Below the pieces are notes generated by a model that was not told where the DNA came from, searched no databases, and saw only the letters and a program-made list of their open reading frames with translations. Source: DASQFY01 sp036397815 (GTDB lineage: Bacteria; Chloroflexota; Limnocylindria; QHBO01). Taken from it: a stretch of 50,533 bases of DNA. This document shows, in pieces, positions 16,764 through 24,844 of this stretch. Location: positions 1 to 50,533 of the forward strand of contig DASWIE010000057.1 of assembly GCA_036397815.1 (NCBI GenBank), written 5' to 3'. How positions within the stretch are numbered: position 1 is the first letter of the stretch; every line of letters starts with the position of its first letter. Both the position numbers and the translations under genes were made by a program.

Positions 16764-18187
16764 GGCGCCTGCTTCCCCGCGCCGAGCGCCACGATCGCCG
16801 AGCGGAACGCGTCACCACGCGCCGCGTAGTCGGCGAACATGTCGAAGCTGGCGGCCGCCGGTGAGAGGAGGACGACGTCGCCCGCGCGCGCCAGGCCGCC
16901 GGCGACCTCCACCGCCTCGGCCATTGTCGCCGCGCGGCGAGCCGGCACCCGCTCGCCGATCAGGCGCTCCAGCTCTGCTGCGGTCTCGCCGATCAGGACC
17001 GCGGCGCGGCAACGCTCGGCGATCGCGTCGGCGAAGGGGCCGTAGTCGAGGCCCTTGCCCTGGCCGCCGGCGATCAGCACCACCCGCGCCGGAGCGTAGG
17101 CCTCAAGCGCCGCGATCGCGGCCAGCGGGATGGTGGCCTGCGAGTCGTTGACGTAGCGAACGCCGCCCCGATCGCCGACCTGCTCCAGCCGGTGCGGGAC
17201 GCCGGTGAACCCTCGGATGCCGCTGGCGATCGCGGCCGGCGCCACGCCAGCCAGGGAGGCGGCCAGGGCGGCGGCCAGGACGTCGGCCAGCAGGTGGCGG
17301 CCGGGAACGGGCACCTCGGCGGCCGGCATGACCCGTTCGCCACGGACCTCCAGCCAGCCATCCGACAGGCAGCCGGAGAGCCACGGCTCGGCGGCCTGGA
17401 GGCCGTACCACGCGATCGATGCCGCGGGCAGCCGCGCCCCAAGCTCGCGACAGCCGGGATCATCCGCGTTCAGGACCACGCGGCCGCTGCGCGCCGTGAG
17501 CTCGGCCAGCCGCGCCTTGACCGCCCGGTATGCGTCCAGGCTGGCGTGGCGATCCAGGTGGTCCGCGGCGATGTTGGTGTAGACCGCGATCTCGGCGCCG
17601 CGCGAGATGGTCGGCAGCTGCAGCTCGGAGAGCTCCAGGAGAGCCCAGTCGTCGGGCCCGAGATCGGCGACCCGTTCCACCAGCGGAGTCCCGATGTTCC
17701 CGCCCACCGCGTGCGGGACGCCGCCGGCCTCCAGGATCGCGCCGAGCAGCGCGGTGGTGGTCGTCTTGCCCTTGGTGCCGGTCACCGCCAGCACCCGCGC
17801 GCGGGTCAGCCGCAGGAAGAGCTCGACCTCCGAGACCAGCTCGGCACCCTCGGCCTCGGCCGCCAGCAGCGCCTCACGCAGCCACGGGTCGGTGGTCGGG
17901 AAGCGCGCCGAGACCGACGGACTGGTGACGATCAGGTCCGACGCGGCGAGCAGCGCCCGCGCCGTCGCCGGCTCCGCCGCCAGCGCCAGCTCGACCGAGC
18001 GATCCCCGAGCGAGGAGACCGCGTCGGCGAGCTCGCCGGCCGGGCGCCGGTCGTAGATCGTCACCATCGCCCCCGCATCGGCGAGCATGCGCGCGGCCGC
18101 CGCGCCCGAGCGCGCCAGCCCCAGCACGGCGACCCGGCGACCCTTCAGGTCGTCGAGCGTGGTGACGGGAGCGGTCATCGTGGTCAT
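16760..18187 (-). CDS. murD: UDP-N-acetylmuramoylalanine--D-glutamate ligase
   Basis: A 475-aa Mur ligase adding D-Glu to UDP-MurNAc-L-Ala. It shows an N-terminal Rossmann motif (VAVLGLARSGAAAARML), the ATP loop VTGTKGKTTTTALLG, VGGNIGTPL, the TNIAADHLDRH block, and C-terminal DSQATIP and LIAGGQGKGLDYGPF. I chose the ATG at 18187, with AGGA upstream, although the frame stays open to 19705 through mraY antisense DNA. It lies 5 nt after mraY. Confidence 0.96.
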   Translation of the reverse strand: MTTMTAPVTTLDDLKGRRVAVLGLARSGAAAARMLADAGAMVTIYDRRPAGELADAVSSLGDRSVELALAAEPATARALLAASDLIVTSPSVSARFPTTDPWLREALLAAEAEGAELVSEVELFLRLTRARVLAVTGTKGKTTTTALLGAILEAGGVPHAVGGNIGTPLVERVADLGPDDWALLELSELQLPTISRGAEIAVYTNIAADHLDRHASLDAYRAVKARLAELTARSGRVVLNADDPGCRELGARLPAASIAWYGLQAAEPWLSGCLSDGWLEVRGERVMPAAEVPVPGRHLLADVLAAALAASLAGVAPAAIASGIRGFTGVPHRLEQVGDRGGVRYVNDSQATIPLAAIAALEAYAPARVVLIAGGQGKGLDYGPFADAIAERCRAAVLIGETAAELERLIGERVPARRAATMAEAVEVAGGLARAGDVVLLSPAAASFDMFADYAARGDAFRSAIVALGAGKQAP

Positions 18188-18192
18188 CGGTC

Positions 18193-19182
18193 CTATTGGA
18201 GCGCGTTGACGCTGGCCAAGAAGAGGCTGAAGCCGAGCAGCCCGGCCAGGGCGCTGACGATCCAGAAGCGGACGGTGATCTTCTCTTCCGCCCAGCCGAT
18301 CAGCTCGAAGTGGTGGTGCAGTGGCGCCATGCGGAAGATCCGCTGCCCGCGCAGCCGGAACGAGACGACCTGCAGGACGACGCTCATGATCACCGCGAAG
18401 AAGACCGCGCCGATCACGGCCAGCAGCGGAAGCTGGCCGGTGATGGTGGCGACCACGGCGAGCGTCGCGCCCATGGAGAGGGCCCCGGAATCGCCCATGA
18501 AGATCTGGGCGGGATGAACGTTGAACCACAGGAAGCCCATCAGCGCCCCGATCACCAGCGAGCAGAAGATCGCCAGGTTCGGCCGGCCCTCCGGGACGCC
18601 CGGCACCGGGACCAGCGCGATGAGCAGGTAGGCGACGAAGCTGAAGATCAGGACGCCGCCCGCCAGGCCGTCGAGCCCATCGGTCAGGTTGACGGCGTTG
18701 CTGGCGCCCACGATCACGAAGGCGACGAACAGGATGAAGACGACGGCCCCGATCTCGAACTGGCCGAGCAGCGGGACGTTGATCTCGGTGATCCGGAAGT
18801 GGCGCCAGAAGTAGAAGGCGGCAAGCCCCGCCACGACCGTCTGCCAGACGAGCTTGTAGCGCCCGCGCATGCCGAACCCGGTGCGGGCGTTCACGTAGTC
18901 GTCGATCGCCCCCAGGATCCCGACCCCCACCAGCGCCAGCATCGGCGTCAGGGTGTAGACGTCCTCGATCCGCATCGCCATGGCCAGGAACATGATCACG
19001 ACCACCATCAGCATCCCGCCCATGGTCGGGGTCCCGGCCTTGAGGACGTGTCCCTCGGGGCCGTCGACCCGGATCTGCTTTCCAAAGCCCAGCCTCTGCA
19101 GGAGACCGATGTAGACGGGCCCCAGCAGCACCACGCCGGCGAACGCCAGCAGCAGCGCCAGCACGATGCTCAGCATGGTCAT
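18193..19182 (-). CDS. mraY: Phospho-N-acetylmuramoyl-pentapeptide-transferase
   Basis: A 329-aa polytopic enzyme that makes lipid I from UDP-MurNAc-pentapeptide and undecaprenyl phosphate. Catalytic landmarks are the DD pair in GAIDDYVNAR, the Asp-rich NLTDGLDGLAGG, FMGDSGAL, and the HHH motif MAPLHHHFELIGW. About ten helices are visible. The ATG overlaps the murF stop (19179-19182). Confidence 0.97.
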   Translation of the reverse strand: MTMLSIVLALLLAFAGVVLLGPVYIGLLQRLGFGKQIRVDGPEGHVLKAGTPTMGGMLMVVVIMFLAMAMRIEDVYTLTPMLALVGVGILGAIDDYVNARTGFGMRGRYKLVWQTVVAGLAAFYFWRHFRITEINVPLLGQFEIGAVVFILFVAFVIVGASNAVNLTDGLDGLAGGVLIFSFVAYLLIALVPVPGVPEGRPNLAIFCSLVIGALMGFLWFNVHPAQIFMGDSGALSMGATLAVVATITGQLPLLAVIGAVFFAVIMSVVLQVVSFRLRGQRIFRMAPLHHHFELIGWAEEKITVRFWIVSALAGLLGFSLFLASVNALQ

Positions 19183-20576
19183 GGCCCTGCCGTCCTAAGC
19201 GCGGCGACCAGGCGGTCGAGCTCGATCCCGCGCGATCCCTTGACCAGCAGCAGGTCGCCGACCCGAGGCCCGAGCTCCCGCTCCACCACCGCGGCCGCCT
19301 CGTCGGCGTCACGCGCCGTCGACACCCGTGCCAGGCCGGCCGCCAGCGCCGCCTCCCCGATCCAGCGACCGCGCTCGCCAACCGCGACCAGCCCGTCGAC
19401 GATGGTCGCCGCCCTGGCGCCGATCTCGCGGTGCAGCCGCTCCTCGTCCGGCCCCAGCTCGAGCATGTCGCCGAGCACGGCCAGCCGGCGACGACCGGGA
19501 GCGATCGGCGTCTCCGCCAGGAAGTCGAGCGCCGCGCCCATCGAGACCGGGGACGCGTTGTACGTGTCGTCAACGATGGTCGCGCCGCCGGCCGCCTCCA
19601 GCACGGCCATCCGGTGCGCCGCGTGGCTACCGGCCGCCAGCCCGGCCTCGACCTCGTCGAGCGGCACGCCCAGCCGCTCGGCGACCGCAGCGGCGGCGAG
19701 CGCATGCGGCACCAGGTGGCGACCCGGAGTCGCCGAGCGGAGCCGGCGCGCGCCCCAGGGCGCGATCAGCGTGAAGGAGGTGCCGGCCAGCCCGTCGGAG
19801 GCGACGTCGGTCGCGCGAACGTCTGCCGCCTCGCTCAGCCCGAAGGTGCGCACTTCGGCGGGCGTGATGGAGCGCATGGCGGCCACCAGCGGGTCGTCGG
19901 CGTTCAGGACGGCCAGGCCGTGGGGGGGGAGGGCCGCCGGCAGCTCGGCCTTGGCGCGCGCGATGGCGTCGAGGCTGCCCGCGCGCTCGAGGTGCGTCGG
20001 GTGCACGGCCAGCACCACGCCCAGCTCGGGGCGAGCGATCTCCGCCAGGCGGGCGATCTCGCCTTCCGTGTACATGCTCATCTCGAGGACCGCCGCCTCG
20101 TGCGACGGCTCGAGCAGGAGCAGGGTCATCGGCAGCCCGGTCTCGCTGTTCAGGTTGCCCTCGTTGCGCAGGGTCTCGAGCGTTCGTGACAGGACGTCGG
20201 CCACGATCTCCTTGGCGATCGTCTTGCCGGTCGATCCGGTGACGCCGACCACCCGCACCGCGAATCGACTTCGCCACCAGGCGGCCAGCTCCTGGAGCGC
20301 GTGGAGCGCGTCCGTGACCTGGACCAGCGCGGCATCGTGCCCGGCCGGCAGATCCACCGACCGTTCGACGATCGCGACCGATGCTCCGTTGCGCACGGCC
20401 TCACCGACGTAGCCGTGTCCATCGACCCGCTCGCCGTGCAGCGCCACGAAGGCGGCGCCGGGGATGACGCGGCGCGAATCGACGGCGGCGGTGGAGAACG
20501 AGGTGACGGTCGTTGGACCGAGCAGGCGGCCACCGGTGGCGGCCAGGAGGTCGTCCAGGCGGATCGTCGGAGGCAC
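19179..20576 (-). CDS. murF: UDP-MurNAc-tripeptide--D-Ala-D-Ala ligase
   Basis: A 465-aa Mur ligase that adds D-Ala-D-Ala. The N-terminal domain has DSRRVIPGAAFVAL. The ATP loop reads GVTGSTGKTIAKE, with Ser where Asn is common (GTNGKT). The central and C-terminal domains show VLNADDP, DDTYNASPVSM and VLGDMLELG. I chose GTG at 20576 with GGGAG 4 nt upstream; the frame is open to 20735, but that part overlaps ftsI. Gap to ftsI is 38 nt. Confidence 0.95.
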   Translation of the reverse strand: MPPTIRLDDLLAATGGRLLGPTTVTSFSTAAVDSRRVIPGAAFVALHGERVDGHGYVGEAVRNGASVAIVERSVDLPAGHDAALVQVTDALHALQELAAWWRSRFAVRVVGVTGSTGKTIAKEIVADVLSRTLETLRNEGNLNSETGLPMTLLLLEPSHEAAVLEMSMYTEGEIARLAEIARPELGVVLAVHPTHLERAGSLDAIARAKAELPAALPPHGLAVLNADDPLVAAMRSITPAEVRTFGLSEAADVRATDVASDGLAGTSFTLIAPWGARRLRSATPGRHLVPHALAAAAVAERLGVPLDEVEAGLAAGSHAAHRMAVLEAAGGATIVDDTYNASPVSMGAALDFLAETPIAPGRRRLAVLGDMLELGPDEERLHREIGARAATIVDGLVAVGERGRWIGEAALAAGLARVSTARDADEAAAVVERELGPRVGDLLLVKGSRGIELDRLVAALRTAGP

Positions 20577-20614
20577 GCTGCTCCCTACGGCGGCTCCGGC
20601 GGAGTCTAGCAGTC

Positions 20615-22432
20615 TCACCCCCCGGCCACCGGCTGCGCGGGTCGGTCCGGGGGGATGGCCAGGTAGTCCAGGATCCGGGGGGCCAGGTCGCGGAACAGCG
20701 CGTCGGGTCGTTGGGCCATCTGGTATCGGCCCCACGTCCAGGGACGGTGGACCAGGATCAGGGTCACCAGCTTCGGGTTGGTGGCCGGCATGATCCCGAT
20801 GAAGCTGGAGTCGATCCAGCCGTCGATGTAGCGGTTGTGGGTCTGCGTCTCGTAGATCGGCCCACCGTTGGCGTCGGTGCCTACCTGGACCTGCTCGGTC
20901 ACCGGGCCGGCGATCTGCGCGGTGCCCGTCTTGCCGGCGATCGCGTAGCCGGGCACGCCGGCGGCCTGTGCGATCCCGTCGTCGACGGCGTCGGTCAGCA
21001 GCTGGACGACCGTGTTGGCCGTCTCCTCGCGCATGAGGCGCTCCCCGGGCGGCTGCTCGACCGGGTGGTAGGTGCCGTCCGGCGAGGTCCAGCCGGCGAT
21101 GACGTGGGGCGTCACCTGCGTCCCGCCGTTGGCGATCGCCGCGTACCCGGCAACCAGCTGAACGGCGGTCACCGAAAGTCCCTGGCCGAACGCGTTCTGG
21201 GCGGCGGTCAGGTCGCCCGAGCCGTTCGGTCCGTCGGGGTTCCAGACGACCCCGGTCGCCTCGCCGGCGAGCTCGATGCCGGTCGGCGAGCCGAAGCCGA
21301 AGCGCCGCAGGGCCTCGTACAGGCGCTCACGGCCCAGGAGAAGACCGATGCGGGCCGCGCCGACGTTGTTCGACAGCTTCAGGACGTCGCCTGCGGTCAG
21401 CTCACCGTGGCCATACGGGGAGGTGTATCGGTCCGCGTTCTGAATCCGCACGTCAGCCAGCTGCAGGTCGTTGTCATCGGTCACGGTGGTGCTGGTGGTG
21501 ATCGCATCGGCGTCCAGCGCGGCGGCGATGGTGAACGCCTTCATCACCGACCCGGGCTCGTACTGCCGGGCGACGGCCGGGCTGGTGAACAGCTCGGGGT
21601 CGATCTCCGTGTATCGATTTGCGTCGAAGGTCGGGAACGTCGCCATCGCCCGGATCGCGCCGGTCTCGACGTCCATCACGATGCCGGTCACGCCCCTGGC
21701 AGCGTTCCGCTGGAAGGTCTGCCACATGGTGGCCTCGAGCAGGTGCTGAAGCCCGGCGTCGATCGTCAGCCGCAGGTCCGCACCATCGACCGGTTCGCGG
21801 AGCTGGTAGACCGAGTCGGCGATCTGGCGGCCGATGACGTCTTCCTGCGCCGTGACCGACCCGGGAAGCCCGGCGAGCAGCGTGTCCTCGCCACCCTCGA
21901 TGCCGTACTGCCCGACGCCATCGACGTTGACGAAGCCGATCACCTGGGCGGCCAGGGTGCTGTCCGGAGAGACGCCGTCGACCGGATAGACGCGCTTCGT
22001 CTCGGGGAGCATGCCAACGCCGTCCAGGTGCAGGTCGCGCACCCGTTGGGCGACGGCCGGCTCGACGCGGCGTTGCAGCCAGACCCAGGGATCCTCGGTG
22101 TCGAGCCGGGTGCGGAGCTCCTCGACCGGCATGCCGATCGCGCGCGACAGGACGGCGGCGGTGCTCTCGACATCGGTGATGTCGGGCGGGGTGGCGAAGA
22201 TTGAGCTGAGCTCGACCGACGTCGCCAGCAGGACCCCGTTGGCATCGGTGATCTCGCCGCGCTCGGCGGGGATCTCCTCGTTCTGGGCCATCTGGTGGAG
22301 CGCCATGGTTGCCAGGCGGTCGCGTTCGATGACCTGCCACCAGGCGAGCCGCACGCCGATCCCGCCTGCGACCGTGGCCGCCACGATCAGCAGGAACAGG
22401 GCGCGGGCACGGCTGTCGGTCCTGGCGAGCAT
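20615..22432 (-). CDS. ftsI: Division-specific transpeptidase FtsI (class B PBP)
   Basis: A 605-aa class B penicillin-binding protein: short cytoplasmic tail, one helix (about 10-30), PBP dimerisation domain with ERGEITDANGVLLA, then the transpeptidase domain. Active-site motifs are SVMK (Ser295, Lys298), SNN (354-356) and KTG (501-503). It cross-links septal peptidoglycan as partner of FtsW. No PASTA repeats are seen at the C-terminus. It lies 51 nt after ftsL. Confidence 0.95.
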   Translation of the reverse strand: MLARTDSRARALFLLIVAATVAGGIGVRLAWWQVIERDRLATMALHQMAQNEEIPAERGEITDANGVLLATSVELSSIFATPPDITDVESTAAVLSRAIGMPVEELRTRLDTEDPWVWLQRRVEPAVAQRVRDLHLDGVGMLPETKRVYPVDGVSPDSTLAAQVIGFVNVDGVGQYGIEGGEDTLLAGLPGSVTAQEDVIGRQIADSVYQLREPVDGADLRLTIDAGLQHLLEATMWQTFQRNAARGVTGIVMDVETGAIRAMATFPTFDANRYTEIDPELFTSPAVARQYEPGSVMKAFTIAAALDADAITTSTTVTDDNDLQLADVRIQNADRYTSPYGHGELTAGDVLKLSNNVGAARIGLLLGRERLYEALRRFGFGSPTGIELAGEATGVVWNPDGPNGSGDLTAAQNAFGQGLSVTAVQLVAGYAAIANGGTQVTPHVIAGWTSPDGTYHPVEQPPGERLMREETANTVVQLLTDAVDDGIAQAAGVPGYAIAGKTGTAQIAGPVTEQVQVGTDANGGPIYETQTHNRYIDGWIDSSFIGIMPATNPKLVTLILVHRPWTWGRYQMAQRPDALFRDLAPRILDYLAIPPDRPAQPVAGG

Positions 22433-22483
22433 GGGCTACTCCGTCGACTGCGCCCCGCGTGGGGCGAGGTCGCTCGTTTCAGT

Positions 22484-22903
22484 TCAGTTGGTTGGTTCGG
22501 TCAATGCCGGCGTCGGTGTGGTGGCGAAGGTCACGGCCTCGTTGGGCAGCGGAACGAGGTCAAGCCTGGCGCGCGCACGTCGCTCGATCACCGCCGGCGA
22601 GCGCGCCTCTCCGATCTGGAAGATGAGCTGCTGCTGGTCGCTGCGAAGGTCTGCCAGCTGGGCGTGGAGCGCGTCGATCTCGTAGCCGGTGGCCGCCACG
22701 TGGCTCGACTGGCTGAGGTAGAAGAGACCCAGGCAGGCCGCGGCTGCGATCGCGACCAGGAAGCTCGAGATGCCGGCCATCTCACGCCGACGACGGCCGG
22801 CGCCCGATCGGCGGCGAGGTCGCTCCGGCGCACGGGCGCGCACCCTCGGCCGACGGCCGAAGATGCCGATTCCGGTCGCGGGACGAGCCCCGATGACGGC
22901 CAT
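22484..22903 (-). CDS. ftsL: FtsL/DivIC-like septum protein
   Basis: A 139-aa bitopic protein: Arg-rich cytoplasmic part (about 1-42), one membrane helix (about 43-62) and a periplasmic coiled coil (EIDALHAQLADLRSDQQQLI) followed by the ERRARARLDLVP block typical of septum formation initiators. Position between rsmH and ftsI is the ftsL locus. Sequence conservation in this family is low, so the name relies on topology and synteny. Confidence 0.82.
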   Translation of the reverse strand: MAVIGARPATGIGIFGRRPRVRARAPERPRRRSGAGRRRREMAGISSFLVAIAAAACLGLFYLSQSSHVAATGYEIDALHAQLADLRSDQQQLIFQIGEARSPAVIERRARARLDLVPLPNEAVTFATTPTPALTEPTN

Positions 22904-22912
22904 GGCGGGTGG

Positions 22913-23131
22913 CTAGGCGGCGCTGGCGCGGCCGGCAAGCCGCACGGCCCACGAGGTCGGCGACTCGAAGTCGAGCCCCTCCTCGATCTCGATCTCGATT
23001 GCGGCCACGCCGTCGACCAGGAATGGCTGCTCCTCGTTCGCGTCGCGCAGGCGCCGCTCGCGCAGCTCTCGTTGCCGCGTCGAGTACATGCGACGGCGGC
23101 TGGCCTGGTGGCGTGATCGGCCTCGACTCAT
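22913..23131 (-). CDS. Uncharacterised 72-aa protein between rsmH and ftsL
   Basis: A small soluble protein with a basic, Arg-rich first half (start MSRGRSRHQASRRRMYSTRQ) and an acidic second half (AIEIEIEEGLDFESPTSWAV). The ATG at 23131 overlaps the rsmH stop as ATGA, and its stop is 9 nt before ftsL, so it is a genuine member of the operon. I recognise no family. The position normally has no gene in other phyla. It may be a lineage-specific division or peptidoglycan-synthesis factor, which is inference from location only. Confidence 0.7.
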   Translation of the reverse strand: MSRGRSRHQASRRRMYSTRQRELRERRLRDANEEQPFLVDGVAAIEIEIEEGLDFESPTSWAVRLAGRASAA

Positions 23132-24120
23132 GACGTGACCCTCCTCTCCGAGCTGGTGTCGCCCCCCGGGACGAGCTTTTCTGCGGCGCGCAGCCGAGCG
23201 CTGCGCGCGCGACGGTTCCGACGAACCTCGTCGGCGGTTGGCGTGATCCCCCGCCTGGCGAGCAGGCGCAGCTGGGCCCGATGTCCACAGGTGCAGACCG
23301 GCGGCAACGGCTCCTCGACGCAGTCGCGGCTCTCGCGGGCCATGAAGCGCTTGACGATCCGATCCTCGCCGGAGTGGTAGCTGATGACAGCCAGGCGTCC
23401 GCCGGGCCGCAGCGCGGCCAATGCCCCGGCCAGGCCGGCTCCCAGCACCTCGACCTCGCGGTTGACCGCAATGCGCAGCGCCTGGAAGGTGCGCGTGGCT
23501 GGATGGATTCGGCCGGCGTCAGCGCCGCGGGCCGGAGAAGCGGCCGCGACCACGGAGGCCAGATCGGCGGCGGTCATCAGCCGACCCTCCGCACGCGCCG
23601 CCAGGATCGCCGTCGCGATGCGGCCTGCACGGCGCTCCTCACCAAACGTCGCGAGGATTCCGGCGAGCTCTCGCTGCGACGAACGGTCGATGAGCTCGAG
23701 GGCCGATAGACCACGTTCTTCATCGAATCTCATGTCCGGCGGCGCGTCGGCCGTGAAGCTGAATCCGCGCTGGCTGTCGGCCAGCTGATAGCTAGAGAGG
23801 CCCAGGTCGAAGAGGACTGCGTCGAGCGGGATGAAGCCCGCCTCGCTCGCCGCGTCGTAGATCTCCGCGAAGTTGGCCTGGCGCAGCACGACGCGGTCGC
23901 CGTACTGCGCCAGCACGCGTTGCGCCTCCGTGATGGCCGCCCGGTCGGCGTCCAGGCCGAGCAGGCGACCATCCGGAGACGAGGCCTCCAGCAGCCGCTC
24001 GGCGTGCCCTCCGCCACCGACCGTGCAGTCCGCGATGGAGCTGCCCGTCCGAACGTCGAGAGAGGCGAGAACCTCGTCGACGAGGACCGGCAGGTGCCCT
24101 TCTCCCATTCGCGGCTGCAC
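23128..24120 (-). CDS. rsmH: 16S rRNA (cytosine1402-N4)-methyltransferase
   Basis: A 330-aa SAM-dependent methyltransferase (MraW). It has HLPVLVDEVLASL, the SAM loop DCTVGGGGHAERLLE, DAVLFDLGLSSYQL, RGFSF and the C-terminal YHSGEDRIVKRFM with EEPLPPVCTCG. It methylates N4 of C1402 in 16S rRNA and is the second gene of the dcw operon, 81 nt after mraZ. Confidence 0.97.
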   Translation of the reverse strand: MQPRMGEGHLPVLVDEVLASLDVRTGSSIADCTVGGGGHAERLLEASSPDGRLLGLDADRAAITEAQRVLAQYGDRVVLRQANFAEIYDAASEAGFIPLDAVLFDLGLSSYQLADSQRGFSFTADAPPDMRFDEERGLSALELIDRSSQRELAGILATFGEERRAGRIATAILAARAEGRLMTAADLASVVAAASPARGADAGRIHPATRTFQALRIAVNREVEVLGAGLAGALAALRPGGRLAVISYHSGEDRIVKRFMARESRDCVEEPLPPVCTCGHRAQLRLLARRGITPTADEVRRNRRARSARLRAAEKLVPGGDTSSERRVTS

Positions 24121-24201
24121 CTTTCTGGTCGAGTGGCGGGCCGATCGGCCCGGAGACGCATGAATGGCGGGAACGTGACGTGCGTCATGGCGTCATGTCC
24201 C

Positions 24202-24651
24202 CTAGATCCCGAGGTCGGCGAGGTGCTCGGCGAGCGCCTCCGGCTCGTCCTCGATCTTGGCCCGATACGGCTGCCAGGCGGCCGGCGCCCAGATCTCCAA
24301 CCGGTTCAAGGCGCCGACCACGACGACCTCACCCACCGAGATGCCGGCGTACTCGCGCAGGTAGCCAGGCACCAGCACGCGGCCCTGCCGATCGAGCTCG
24401 ACCTCGACTGCACCCGACGACATAAACCTGGCGAACTCGCGGGCCCGTGGGTTGGTCAGCGGCAGTCCCCGAAGCTTGGTGGCCAGCTCCTCCCACTCGT
24501 CCTGCGGAAACAGGCCGAGACACTTGTCGAGCCAGCGCGCCAGGGTCGCGCCGCCACCCAGCCGGGCGCGGAAGCGGGCCGGGACCGCGACGCGACCGCG
24601 GTCGTCCAGCGCGTGCCTGAACTCGCCGGTGAGAAAGGAGGCCCGATCCAT
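24202..24651 (-). CDS. mraZ: Transcriptional regulator MraZ
   Basis: A 149-aa protein with two SpoVT-AbrB-like DNA-binding half domains, each with the D-x3-R signature: DDRGRVAVPARFR (about 15-27) and DRQGRVLVPGYLRE (about 87-100). MraZ forms a ring that binds tandem TGGG-type repeats and represses its own dcw operon. Such repeats lie directly upstream (24663-24697). It is the first gene of the cluster. Confidence 0.96.
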   Translation of the reverse strand: MDRASFLTGEFRHALDDRGRVAVPARFRARLGGGATLARWLDKCLGLFPQDEWEELATKLRGLPLTNPRAREFARFMSSGAVEVELDRQGRVLVPGYLREYAGISVGEVVVVGALNRLEIWAPAAWQPYRAKIEDEPEALAEHLADLGI

Positions 24652-24662
24652 CCGCGGTCTTC

Positions 24663-24733
24663 ACCACTGCTCCCCATTTGGCCCCACTTTGGGCCACAGG
24701 GCGCCATTCTACAGGCCGTCAACGTCACGTCAA
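24663..24733 (-). promoter_or_regulatory. dcw promoter and MraZ operator (four 10-bp repeats)
   Basis: Minus strand: -35 TTGACG (24733-24728), 16-bp spacer, -10 TAGAAT (24711-24706). Downstream are four 5-mers at exact 10-bp spacing: GTGGC (24697-24693), GTGGG (24687-24683), ATGGG (24677-24673) and GTGGT (24667-24663). The middle two match the known MraZ-box core best. Placement downstream of the promoter fits repression by MraZ. Confidence 0.85.
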
Positions 24734-24793
24734 GGTGTTTTTCGCAGCGCGCGTCGCCATTCGTCCTGGTACTTGCGACTCGGCCTGACGACG

Positions 24794-24811
24794 TACCACC
24801 ACGCGGTGGTA
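24794..24811. terminator. Small hairpin after the Cys-motif membrane gene
   Basis: Perfect 7-bp arms TACCACC/GGTGGTA around ACGC lie about 35 nt past the stop of the 24845-25789 gene and upstream of the dcw promoter. No T-tract follows, so termination is only a suggestion. Confidence 0.35.
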
Positions 24812-24844
24812 GGCGAGGCCTCGACTAATGGGGGCCGTCCGACT

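Noticed and set aside
16760..19705. A 981-codon continuous frame covering murD and mraY antisense frames
   Set aside because: Only the part from 18187 onward is MurD; the upstream part is a shadow of mraY and murF in another frame, not a fusion.
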